The notes beneath the pieces were generated by a model, which made no database searches, was not told where the DNA came from, and was given only the letters and a program-made list of their open reading frames with translations. Positions 9,146 to 16,907 of a DNA stretch of 64,000 nucleotides are shown one piece after another. The position numbers and the translations under genes were made by a program. How positions within the stretch are numbered: position 1 is the stretch's first letter; each line of letters opens with the position of its first letter. Location: NCBI RefSeq assembly GCF_013409995.1, contig NZ_JACCBX010000009.1, forward strand, positions 1-64,000, written 5' to 3'. This DNA comes from Neobacillus driksii (GTDB lineage: Bacteria > Bacillota > Bacilli > Bacillales > Cytobacillaceae).

Positions 9146-9853
9146 ATGGATTTCGAAATGGTTATGCAGGAACTGGAGTCACTGGGTAAGGAACGAATGA
9201 AAAAGATGTACATAAGCAATGGAGCGCATGAACCGGTATTTGGGGTGGCTACAGGTGCCATGAAGCCGATTGCAAAGAAAATTAAGAAAAATCAGCCCTT
9301 GGCAGAGCAGCTATACGCGACTGGGAACTATGATGCTATGTATTTTGCGGGCATCATTGCAGATCCAATGATAATGACGGAAGCGGATTTTGAGCGGTGG
9401 ATGGATGGAGCGTATTTTTATATGCTATCCGATTACGTAGTGGCGGTGACTTTGTCTGAAGCCAATATTGCGCAAGTAGTTGCCGATAAATGGATTGCAA
9501 GCGGGGAGGAACATAGAATGTCAGCAGGGTGGAGCTGTTACTGCTGGCTTTTGGGGAATCGGCCGGACGTTGAATTTAGTGCAGCAAAGATTGCCAGTAT
9601 GCTGGATCATGTGGAAAAAACAATTCATACATCTCCGGAACGGACAAAATCTGCTATGAATAATTTTATCTACACAGTTGGCATATCATATTTACCACTC
9701 CATGATAAGGCGGTTGAAACCGCCAAGGCTGTAGGTCCAGTTGAAATTAGACGGGACAAGAAAAAACCAAGTATTTTGCTTGCTTCCGAAACTATTCAAA
9801 AGGAATTGGATAGAGGGAAGCTTGGTTTCAAACGCAAATATGTAAGGTGTTAG
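9146..9853 (+). CDS. DNA alkylation repair protein (AlkD-like, HEAT repeats)
   Basis: About 235 aa, alpha-helical, with conserved stretches of the COG4912-type DNA alkylation repair family: FGVATGAMKPIAKKI near the N-terminus, a central SDYVV/WI.S segment, NNFIYTVGI and a basic C-terminus ending KRKYVRC. Relatives are HEAT-repeat glycosylases for N3/N7-alkylpurines (AlkD) or close homologues without proven activity. The start is set at the ATG 9146, 8 bases after AAGGAAG; a GTG at 9137 lies inside that ribosome site. It appears to be a single gene. Confidence 0.75.
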   Translation: MDFEMVMQELESLGKERMKKMYISNGAHEPVFGVATGAMKPIAKKIKKNQPLAEQLYATGNYDAMYFAGIIADPMIMTEADFERWMDGAYFYMLSDYVVAVTLSEANIAQVVADKWIASGEEHRMSAGWSCYCWLLGNRPDVEFSAAKIASMLDHVEKTIHTSPERTKSAMNNFIYTVGISYLPLHDKAVETAKAVGPVEIRRDKKKPSILLASETIQKELDRGKLGFKRKYVRC

Positions 9854-9953
9854 CATAGCAACGAATGGAATTACTGGCGAAAGTTCAAGCTTAATGGCCA
9901 TTTATGAGATAAAGAATGATTTGATTGCAAAGGTTTGGTATATAAGGGAATAA
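9846..9953 (+). pseudogene. C-terminal remnant of a SnoaL/NTF2-like protein
   Basis: After the AlkD-like gene, an open frame without a start codon translates into a tail containing GESSSLMAIYEIKND and LIAKVWYIRE before TAA at 9951-9953. This looks like the last beta-strands of a SnoaL-like (NTF2-fold) domain. The frame is closed on the left by TAA at 9843-9845 and overlaps the end of the AlkD-like gene. It may be a deletion scar, with only about 35 codons left. Confidence 0.35.
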
Positions 9954-10002
9954 TGAAATATATCTATTGTAATGAATCCGCGACCATGTTAATATAAAAA
10001 TT

Positions 10003-10041
10003 AAATTGTGAACAAATTGTGAAATATCATTTCTCATAAAA
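10003..10041 (+). promoter_or_regulatory. Putative promoter with phased TTGTGAA repeats
   Basis: AAATTGTGAA occurs at 10003-10012 and 10014-10023, one helical turn (11 bp) apart, and is followed by a possible -10 TAAAAT near 10036. The TTGTGAA half-site resembles the Bacillus ResD target TTTGTGAAT, so redox control of the leader and transporter is a possibility. This is motif resemblance only. Confidence 0.35.
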
Positions 10042-10059
10042 TATGAGACTCTACTAATA

Positions 10060-10225
10060 CGAAACAGCGACCCTGTTTATCGGTTAAGAGAGCTTTCTCT
10101 CATATTGTAGGTACATACCATAACTGTTGGTACTTAGCAGCGTTCCTGTTTAAGGCAAACCGTTATAAGGATTCTTTTTGGATTCCGTTTTTTGGAATTC
10201 TTGATATGAATCTTTATGACGGTTT
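10060..10225 (+). promoter_or_regulatory. Structured leader: two CGNNC-loop hairpins plus terminator
   Basis: Two short hairpins share one architecture: three base pairs, a small internal loop, RCAG, loop CGNNC, CTGT, closing three pairs. They lie at 10060-10082 (loop CGACC, outer pairs CGA/TCG) and 10133-10154 (loop CGTTC, outer pairs CTT/AAG). An intrinsic terminator follows directly: AAACCGTTATAAGGATTC at 10157-10174 pairs with 10208-10225, then a T-rich run. The carrier gene starts 58 bases on. The same hairpin precedes fdhF at 12047. The arrangement suggests transcription attenuation by a ligand or RNA-binding protein. No known riboswitch class was recognised. Confidence 0.55.
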
Positions 10226-10282
10226 TTTTGTTTTTTTTTACGATTTGTTTAATGAAAATGTTTACATTGGGGAGAGGTCTTA

Positions 10283-11554
10283 ATGAAAAAGAGAAAAAAC
10301 CGGTGGCTAATTGCCTTATCAGCGGTCGGAATTCACATTTCAATTGGTTCCGTCTATGCTTGGAGTAATTTTACTGCCCCGCTAAAAGAATTATTTGGCT
10401 GGTCTGATTCAGAAGTGGCACTAACATTTAGTATTGCGATTTTATTTTTAGGCTTGTCCGCTGCTTTCCTGGGGCACTTTGTAGAGAAGCATGGTCCAAG
10501 AAAAGCGGGATTACTTGCAGCAACATTCTTTGGTATTGGTATCATTGGTTCAGGACTTGCTGTTAACTTAGGTTCAAAATGGTTATTATACTTTTTTTAC
10601 GGTGCGCTTGGCGGCATCGGCTTAGGGGTAGGCTATATTGCTCCCGTTTCAACGCTGGTAAAATGGTTCCCAGATCGACGAGGATTAGCGACTGGACTCG
10701 CGATCATGGGCTTTGGGTTTGCAGCTGCAATCAGCAGCCCGATTATGAACATGCTGATCACTTCTGTGGGTGTTGCAAATACATTTTTCATACTAGGGAG
10801 CTCTTATTTTGTCATTATGACTCTTTCTTCTCTTTATCTTGAAAAGCCAGAGGAAGGGTGGATGCCAGAAGGCTTTAAAGAAAAAATCCAAAGTGGAAAA
10901 GCGAAACCAACAATGGATTTATCTCAGCTTATGGCGAATGAGGCTGTAAGAACAAAAAGGTTCTGGTATTTGTGGATGATGTTATTCATTAACATTACTT
11001 GCGGTATCGCCATTTTAGCAGTTGCTAAACCGCTTGCGATGGAAAGTATCGGAATTGAAATGGCGGCTGCAGCAGCCCTGGTTGGAGCAATTGGAATTTT
11101 TAACGGTCTAGGTCGAATTGGCTGGGCAAGTTTTTCAGATATAATTGGCAGACCAACTACCTATACTACTTTCTTTATACTGCAGATGGTTATCTTTTTT
11201 ATCCTGCCGGATGTATCGATCAAATGGTTGTTCATGGGCTTGTTAATTGTCGTTTACACCTGTTACGGAGGTGGCTTTGCTGCTATACCGGCATTTATTG
11301 GCGACATTTTTGGTACAAAGCAGTTGGGAGCTATTCACGGTTACATCTTAACCGCATGGGCAGCAGCTGGACTCGTGGGTCCATTATTTACTGCATGGAT
11401 TAAGGATACAACAGGAAGCTACTCCGGCAGCTTAACATTCTTTTCAGCATTATTCGTAGTCGCATTTATTATCTCCATCCTAATTCGACTTGATATTAAG
11501 AAATTGAAGGCACAACAAGGTGTTGATTCATCATTAAAAAATCAAGCAAGTTAG
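10283..11554 (+). CDS. OFA-family MFS transporter (formate/oxalate antiporter-like)
   Basis: A 423-aa carrier with 12 predicted helices of the major facilitator superfamily, OFA subgroup. Family features seen are SIGSVYAWSNF in TM1, a GPRKAG loop after TM2, PDRRGLATGLAIMGFG and NGLGRIGWASFSDIIGR. OFA members exchange oxalate/formate or move small monocarboxylates. Placement beside fdhF/fdhD and a shared leader hairpin point to formate or a similar C1/C2 acid; the substrate is inferred, not shown. The ATG at 10283 follows GGGGAGAGG. Confidence 0.75.
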   Translation: MKKRKNRWLIALSAVGIHISIGSVYAWSNFTAPLKELFGWSDSEVALTFSIAILFLGLSAAFLGHFVEKHGPRKAGLLAATFFGIGIIGSGLAVNLGSKWLLYFFYGALGGIGLGVGYIAPVSTLVKWFPDRRGLATGLAIMGFGFAAAISSPIMNMLITSVGVANTFFILGSSYFVIMTLSSLYLEKPEEGWMPEGFKEKIQSGKAKPTMDLSQLMANEAVRTKRFWYLWMMLFINITCGIAILAVAKPLAMESIGIEMAAAAALVGAIGIFNGLGRIGWASFSDIIGRPTTYTTFFILQMVIFFILPDVSIKWLFMGLLIVVYTCYGGGFAAIPAFIGDIFGTKQLGAIHGYILTAWAAAGLVGPLFTAWIKDTTGSYSGSLTFFSALFVVAFIISILIRLDIKKLKAQQGVDSSLKNQAS

Positions 11555-11650
11555 TAATCTGGCTAATAATATTGTATACTTATCCCATAAAAACAACATT
11601 AGCACAGTGAATATAAAGATTAAATGTAAGTGAAATGAGATGAAATCAAA

Positions 11651-12013
11651 GTGAATAAATATGAAGCCGAATTTAGTAATATTGTTCGCGCGTATCGAAA
11701 ACGCCATATGGGAAAAGGCCCAAGTCAAGTGAGAACAACCTTTTGTAAGTGCTGGGCAATTTCTGAATTAGAAGGAAATTTATCACCGATTGAAAAATTT
11801 ATTGCAACAGCAGATGATGGAAAACAAATGCTCCGTGCTGCTAGAACGGAAATGGTCAAAGAGATTTATAAGAAAAACCATCCTGTTGAAATGGAGGAAC
11901 TGTTAGGTGCTAACTTCCTTCATGTATTTGTCGATATTGATATTGAAGAGGACAGAGGGATGTCGATCTTCGTTTTTGATCAAGATATTGAAAAAAAGTT
12001 TACAGAATTGTAA
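11651..12013 (+). CDS. DUF2294 domain-containing protein (YrhF-like)
   Basis: A 120-aa soluble protein with the DUF2294 pattern KYEAEFSNIVRAYRKRHMGKGP at the start, then FCKCWAISELEGNLSP and a C-terminal FVDIDIEED. DUF2294 proteins occur beside formate dehydrogenase genes in Bacillus (yrhF next to yrhE in B. subtilis, from memory), but have no established activity. The GTG start at 11651 is the only start giving the full domain; its ribosome site is weak. It sits between the carrier and fdhF. Confidence 0.65.
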   Translation: MNKYEAEFSNIVRAYRKRHMGKGPSQVRTTFCKCWAISELEGNLSPIEKFIATADDGKQMLRAARTEMVKEIYKKNHPVEMEELLGANFLHVFVDIDIEEDRGMSIFVFDQDIEKKFTEL

Positions 12014-12039
12014 CGAATACTTCTACCCAACTACATTTT

Positions 12040-12125
12040 GTTGGCACTTGGCAGCGAACCTGTTAAAGACTAACCACCTCGGAGAATTCATCTAAGTATT
12101 AGGTGCGCTCCCTGGTGGTTTTTTA
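12040..12125 (+). promoter_or_regulatory. Structured leader of fdhF: CGNNC-loop hairpin plus terminator
   Basis: GTTGGCACTT at 12040-12049 leads into a hairpin at 12047-12068: CTT, one unpaired G, GCAG, loop CGAAC, CTGT, TA, AAG. GTTGGYACTT and GCAGCGWWCCTGTT are shared with 10126-10150. A hairpin with arms AACCACC (12072-12078) and GGTGGTT (12114-12120) follows, then TTTTATT, an intrinsic terminator. The fdhF ribosome site GGAGGAAA comes about 30 bases later. CCAAC at 12027-12031 could alternatively pair with GTTGG. Readthrough control of fdhF is inferred. Confidence 0.55.
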
Positions 12126-12165
12126 TTGGTTTTTAGAACTGGGAACTCTAGAGGAGGAAATATAA

Positions 12166-14523
12166 ATGGGAAAAACATTACATCCTGGACCACAAAAGAA
12201 AGCAAAAATGCCTGCTCCTGAACATTGGGTAAGTCCAATTCCGTTTGGGTTAGGAAAAATGAAGCCAAAACATATTCGTGATACGATGAAAATTGCATGG
12301 GATAATCGAGATAACATAGGCTATGCAGCAAACATTATTACGAAAGGTGTTTGTGACGGCTGCGCACTTGGTGTATCTGGTTTATATGATCAGACATTGG
12401 AAGGACCGCATGTTTGTACCACACGTATGAATGTTTTAAGGCTAAATACAATGCCTGCTATTAAGCCGGAAATTCTTCATGCCGATATAGATGAATTAAG
12501 AAAGTATGATAGCACGGAACTCCGAAAGCTCGGCCGTATTCCTTATCCGATGATTCGCAGAAAAGGAGAACGAAAATTTTCTCGGATTGAATGGGATGAG
12601 GCAATGAATTTAATAGCTGACAAAATGAAAAAGTTGAATCCAAAGCAATATTCGTTTTATCTAACTGCTCGTGGAATTACCAATGAAAGCTATTATGTTG
12701 CTGGAAAAGTAGCCCGTTTTCTTGGAACAAATCACATAGATAACGCTTCAAGAATTTGTCATGCTCCAAGTAAGACAGCTTTAAAACGCTCGATTGGAGT
12801 AGGGGCTTCGACATCGAATTATTTGGATTGGATCGGAACTGACGTCTTATTGTTTTGGGGGAGTGTCGCTTCAAACGCTTCACCTGTATCTTCAAAATAC
12901 ATGCTTGAAGCAAAGAAAAAGGGAACCAAAATTATCGTTGTCAACCCATACCGTGAGCCGGCAATGGATAAATATTGGATTCCTTCTAATCCTGAGTCTG
13001 CCTTATTCGGAACGAAAATTGCCGATGATTTCTTTCAAGTCAATATTGGCGGTGATATTGCCTTTATGCATGGAATTATGAAGCATTGGTTTTCGATGGA
13101 AGAAAAAGTATATGGTTCAGCGATCAACCATGAGTTTGTTAAAGAACATGTGAACGGATATGAAGAACTGAAGATCAAAGTCCAAGAGCAAGGCTGGGAC
13201 GAAATTATTGAATCTTCTGGTGTATCAAAAGAACGGATTATTGAATTAGCTGAAGTTTTAGCAAACAGTAAAAACGCTGTGTATGCGTGGGCGCTTGGAC
13301 TAACGATGCACTCCTTTGCAACAGATAACATCTCGCAAGTGGCAAATCTGGCACTGCTTCGCGGCCACCTTGGACGTAAACACGCTGGCCTTATGCCATT
13401 CCGTGGACACTCCAGTGTTCAGGGAAGCGGTGAAATGGGAGCAGATCCATTCGTACTGCCTGGCGGCGGCTGGGATGCGAAGAATGTGGAAAGAATGGAG
13501 CAAATTTGGGGATTTGAGCTTCCAAAATGGCAGGGCGATATCGTTGGGGTGACCTTGGAAAACATCGTGCTTCCAGAAGACCATGAACGGAAAGTGAAGC
13601 TTTATTATTTATCTGGCGGTAACTTTTTAGAAACGATGCCGGATCCGGATTTCATTGAATATGCCTTATCAGAGCTTGAAGTTCGTGTGCATCAAGATAT
13701 TATTCTAAATACCTCCACATTAGTGGATGCAAAAGAAGCGGTCATCGTACTGCCAGCGAAAACGCGTTATGAGCAAGAGGATGGAGGGACGAGTACATCA
13801 ACAGAACGGATGGTTTACTTTTCACCTGAAATTCCAGGTAACAAAAACAAAATTGAAGAAGCACGTGCTGAATGGAAGATCTACATCGACCTTGCAAAGC
13901 GGGTAAAACCTGACACAGCCCACTTGGTTGATTTTGCCGATGGTTTTGAGATTCGAGAAGAGATTGCGAAAGCAAATCCGGATTACGACGGCATCCAGCA
14001 CTTGAAGAAGCAAGGGGATGTATTCCAGTGGGGTGGAGCTTGGCTATGTGAAGATGGTATTTGTCCAACCCCGGATGGCAGAGGAAGCTTAATTCCAGTA
14101 GATATTCCAGATTTAAATAAAAAGCCAGAACAGTTCATCGTCACCTCCCGTCGAGGCAAACAGTTCAACTCGATGGTATATAAAGAGGTTGACCCTTTAA
14201 ACGGTGCAGGTCGCTATGACGTATTAATGAGTCCTGTGGATGGGCAAAAATTAAGTATCGCTGACGGAGAAGGAATCGTTGTATACAATGGTTTTGGTGT
14301 CTTCCAAGGTACGGCAAAGTTCGTTGATATTGCTCCTGGGAATATCGAAGTACACTTTCCAGAAGGAAACTTCTTGCTGCCGCGTGGCAGGTACGAGAAA
14401 TTTGCAGGAATCCCAGATTACAACATTACCGTAAATGTTGAAAAAGCAGAGCGGTATAATGCTCGGAAAGATACCCAATATGTAGAAAAGCCAATTGAAG
14501 ATCTTGAAACAGAGGTTAGTTAA
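12166..14523 (+). CDS. FdhF/YdeP family molybdopterin oxidoreductase
   Basis: A 785-aa molybdenum-cofactor enzyme of the formate-dehydrogenase-alpha-like YdeP family. The N-terminal segment has Cys63, Cys66 and Cys84 (GVCDGC and HVCTTR) rather than the full four-Cys ferredoxin-like motif of classical FdhF. The central domain carries WDEAM, TARGITNESYYVAGK and HAPSKTALKRS; the C-terminus has the cofactor-binding fold with VTSRRGKQFNSM. Relatives are annotated as formate dehydrogenase alpha subunits, though the true substrate of this subfamily is poorly known. fdhD directly downstream supports a Mo-bis-PGD enzyme that needs sulfuration. Expression is probably controlled by the leader at 12040-12125. 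Confidence 0.8.
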   Translation: MGKTLHPGPQKKAKMPAPEHWVSPIPFGLGKMKPKHIRDTMKIAWDNRDNIGYAANIITKGVCDGCALGVSGLYDQTLEGPHVCTTRMNVLRLNTMPAIKPEILHADIDELRKYDSTELRKLGRIPYPMIRRKGERKFSRIEWDEAMNLIADKMKKLNPKQYSFYLTARGITNESYYVAGKVARFLGTNHIDNASRICHAPSKTALKRSIGVGASTSNYLDWIGTDVLLFWGSVASNASPVSSKYMLEAKKKGTKIIVVNPYREPAMDKYWIPSNPESALFGTKIADDFFQVNIGGDIAFMHGIMKHWFSMEEKVYGSAINHEFVKEHVNGYEELKIKVQEQGWDEIIESSGVSKERIIELAEVLANSKNAVYAWALGLTMHSFATDNISQVANLALLRGHLGRKHAGLMPFRGHSSVQGSGEMGADPFVLPGGGWDAKNVERMEQIWGFELPKWQGDIVGVTLENIVLPEDHERKVKLYYLSGGNFLETMPDPDFIEYALSELEVRVHQDIILNTSTLVDAKEAVIVLPAKTRYEQEDGGTSTSTERMVYFSPEIPGNKNKIEEARAEWKIYIDLAKRVKPDTAHLVDFADGFEIREEIAKANPDYDGIQHLKKQGDVFQWGGAWLCEDGICPTPDGRGSLIPVDIPDLNKKPEQFIVTSRRGKQFNSMVYKEVDPLNGAGRYDVLMSPVDGQKLSIADGEGIVVYNGFGVFQGTAKFVDIAPGNIEVHFPEGNFLLPRGRYEKFAGIPDYNITVNVEKAERYNARKDTQYVEKPIEDLETEVS

Positions 14524-14554
14524 TAGGGATAAACGAGGAAAAGGGGCGACATCT

Positions 14555-15373
14555 TTGTTAAAGGAGATTACAACTTCTCAAAACATTGTCAGATATAATG
14601 GACAAAGCTTTTTCGAAGAAGAGGATGAGATTGCTGTTGAAACAGCCTTAACGATTATTTTAGATGGTGACGAGTTTGCCACCATGGTTTGTACTCCTTC
14701 TGAACTGCAGGAATTGGTTGTCGGTTTTCTAGCATCCGAGGGTGTGATACGCTTTTATCAAGACATCAAATCTCTCCACATAGATGAAGAAAAGGGATTC
14801 GCATATGTTGAACTTGTGAATAAACACAATATCCAAAAGGATTTGCACTCCAAGCGTTTTATTGGTTCCTGCTGTGGAAAAGGGCGACAATTTTACTTTC
14901 ATAATGACATGAAAACCGCAAAGACGGTGATGACGAAATTGACCGTTACACCGGAACAATGCCGTGATCTGATGAAGAAAATGCAGGAAAGCTCTTCTCA
15001 TTTTCAACAAACAGGCGGTGTTCATAATGCGGCATTATGCACCAGTGACGGAATCGTTATCTCAAGAACCGATATCGGCCGCCATAATGCCCTAGATAAA
15101 CTATTTGGTTATTGTATTATGAATCGTATTCCATTAAAGGATAAAATTATTGCCTTTAGTGGTCGAATTTCATCAGAGGTGTTACTAAAGGCCGCTAAGA
15201 TCGGTGTCGGAATTATCCTGTCCAAATCGGCTCCTACCAACCTAGCGTTAAATCTAGCAGAGGAACTTGGAATTACGGCCGTTGGTTTTATACGAGGTAA
15301 CGGATTCAATGTATATACCCATCAGCAAAGGATACAAGGAATTGAATATGATCGTTCATTTGAGGTGTTATAA
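14555..15373 (+). CDS. fdhD: Formate dehydrogenase accessory sulfurtransferase FdhD
   Basis: About 272 aa. FdhD carries sulfur from a cysteine desulfurase to the molybdenum cofactor of formate-dehydrogenase-type enzymes. Seen: IAVETALTIILDGDEF, VGFLASEGVI, an adjacent cysteine pair Cys106-Cys107 in GSCCGKGR (many homologues have CxxC here), GGVHNAALC, DIGRHNALDK and FSGRISSEVLLK. The TTG at 14555 is chosen because AAGGGG lies 8 bases upstream; an earlier TTG at 14495 falls inside the preceding gene without a site. It follows fdhF within the same operon. Confidence 0.85.
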   Translation: MLKEITTSQNIVRYNGQSFFEEEDEIAVETALTIILDGDEFATMVCTPSELQELVVGFLASEGVIRFYQDIKSLHIDEEKGFAYVELVNKHNIQKDLHSKRFIGSCCGKGRQFYFHNDMKTAKTVMTKLTVTPEQCRDLMKKMQESSSHFQQTGGVHNAALCTSDGIVISRTDIGRHNALDKLFGYCIMNRIPLKDKIIAFSGRISSEVLLKAAKIGVGIILSKSAPTNLALNLAEELGITAVGFIRGNGFNVYTHQQRIQGIEYDRSFEVL

Positions 15374-15464
15374 GTAGATTTCCGTAATAAGAGAGTCGGT
15401 TTATAGGTGCAATAAAAATGATAGAAGAGTAACTTATCTACAAGTAATAATATTTGTAAAGAAC

Positions 15465-15498
15465 AAGCTCCAAACTTAGGAAAGTAAGTTTGGAGCTT
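15465..15498 (+). terminator. Intrinsic terminator after fdhD
   Basis: A 14-bp perfect stem (AAGCTCCAAACTTA and its complement) with a 6-nt loop, followed by a run of eight T. It closes the formate module. Confidence 0.85.
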
Positions 15499-15536
15499 TT
15501 TTTTCATCGTCAAGATTTTATCTAATCTTTTTGCTA

Positions 15537-15629
15537 TTAGTATACGAAGGATGCACCAACAATAATTAAAAGGATGAAAAGAACCACGATTAATGTAAAA
15601 GTAGATCCATTCCCATATCCATTTGACAT
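15537..15629 (-). CDS. YjcZ family mini-protein
   Basis: A 30-residue protein: a short Gly/Asn-rich head (SNGYGNGST) and one membrane helix ending LLIIVGASFVY. This is the YjcZ/sporulation-associated mini-protein pattern common in Bacillaceae; the role is unknown. AGGGGAGGTG lies upstream of the ATG at 15629 with a longer than usual gap. A paralogue lies next to it. Confidence 0.75.
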   Translation of the reverse strand: MSNGYGNGSTFTLIVVLFILLIIVGASFVY

Positions 15630-15693
15630 AAATGTTACACCTCCCCTTTTAAAAGGTCATATGGCATTCCAAAAACACTATTTCGAATAGTTA

Positions 15694-15810
15694 TTACATG
15701 AATGAAGCTCCGACAATGATAAGAAGTATGAACAATACTACGATTAATACAAAGCTACTGCCGTTATAGCCACCTCCGTAACCATAACCATTGGATCCAA
15801 ACCAACCCAT
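15694..15810 (-). CDS. YjcZ family mini-protein (paralogue)
   Basis: A 38-residue protein with a Gly/Tyr-rich head (GYGYGGGYNGS) and one hydrophobic helix, ending VGASFM. It is nearly identical in the helix to the neighbour at 15537-15629, so the two probably arose by tandem duplication. AGTAGGTGGTG precedes the ATG at 15810. Such proteins are often found in spores (family knowledge). Confidence 0.78.
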   Translation of the reverse strand: MGWFGSNGYGYGGGYNGSSFVLIVVLFILLIIVGASFM

Positions 15811-16076
15811 TTTTTTCACCACCTACTGGATGTTAAAGTAAAGATTACTTTCCCCTTGTTATATATATTTCTCAACACAAGGTGTGATTGGACAAATATC
15901 ATCGATGAGAACAAAATAAGCATAGAATTGTGGTAACCCACAAAGACAGTGTGTTTTTTAAAGCCCATTCTTTCGAAACCCCTGGCTTAGCGTAACAACA
16001 AATTTCTATTAAATCATATAATCTCTTATATAATTCATCGATTTATTGTTTTTTTTAAGAAAGAAGGTGTAAACCA
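15811..16076. other. Divergent intergenic region
   Basis: It separates the minus-strand YjcZ pair from the plus-strand phosphatase gene. It is AT-rich with possible promoter elements for both sides, but no convincing operator, RNA or reading frame. GAAAGAAGGTGT before the ATG at 16077 is the phosphatase ribosome site. Confidence 0.4.
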
Positions 16077-16907
16077 ATGAAGGTTGAGTCTTTTTTTAGT
16101 GCTGCACCTCATAAAAGTGTAAGTGAAGATTCAATCGTATTAAATGAAAAGAATAACGTTTATGGTGTCTTTGATGGGGCAACTCCATTAATGCCATTCA
16201 AAGATGAAAACGGGATGAACGGTGCATATTTAGCATCTAATATATTTAAAGATTATTTCCTTGGACTCTACCGAAGTAACCATTCATTAGTGGAAGGAAT
16301 CATGGCTGCTAATAGAATGTTGAGAGGACACATGGAAAAATACAAGGTCAATCAGGAAAAATATGAAAATCTTTGGTCGACATGTGCTGCAATAATAAAG
16401 ATTGAAGAAGAAGGAAAGATTTCTTATGCTCAACTTGGTGATTGTATGATCATTGCTGAGTATCAAAACGGAACCGTAAAGGCCTTAACAAGGGATATGG
16501 TAAAAGATATAAGTTATCGAGCGAAGGCATATCGTGAGGAACTAAGAAAGCAAGGAGTTAAAATTCCAGATGAAGAGTATTATCATGATCGTACTCACCA
16601 GCTGCTCTTTAATCGTTCATTAGCTAATATGGAACATGGTTACACTGTAGCCAATGGAAAAGAAGAAGTCTTAAATTTTATTCAGCATGGTCAAGTCAAT
16701 ACCAGTGAAATCAAAACATTATTATTAATAACAGATGGCCTATTTCATCCAAAATATTCAATTGAAGAAACATTTACTAAGATCCAAACATCTGGTTTAC
16801 ATGCATATTCTAACGAACTAGAACAATATGAGAAAAGGAATAATCTTCGTTCAGATGATAAGTCTGGGATCATGATTAGCTTATGCTATGAGGAGAGGTC
16901 TAAATGA
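16077..16907 (+). CDS. PP2C-family protein phosphatase
   Basis: A 276-aa single-domain Ser/Thr phosphatase of the PPM/PP2C type. Metal-binding motifs seen are SED (16-18), FDGATP with Asp33, QLGDCMII, ITDGLF with Asp220 and the late DD at 260-261. There is no membrane helix or extra sensor domain. The stop overlaps the start of a peptidoglycan amidase gene (ATGA), so the two are probably translationally coupled. The target is unknown; a role in cell-wall or spore physiology is inferred only from that neighbour. Confidence 0.78.
   Translation: MKVESFFSAAPHKSVSEDSIVLNEKNNVYGVFDGATPLMPFKDENGMNGAYLASNIFKDYFLGLYRSNHSLVEGIMAANRMLRGHMEKYKVNQEKYENLWSTCAAIIKIEEEGKISYAQLGDCMIIAEYQNGTVKALTRDMVKDISYRAKAYREELRKQGVKIPDEEYYHDRTHQLLFNRSLANMEHGYTVANGKEEVLNFIQHGQVNTSEIKTLLLITDGLFHPKYSIEETFTKIQTSGLHAYSNELEQYEKRNNLRSDDKSGIMISLCYEERSK

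Noticed and set aside
10157..10225. T-box leader ahead of the OFA carrier
   Set aside because: The T-box hallmark AGGGTGGNACCGCG is absent and the downstream gene is not amino-acid related.
12092..12331. Minus-strand ORFs opposite the start of fdhF
   Set aside because: They are antisense shadows of a clear gene and carry no motif.
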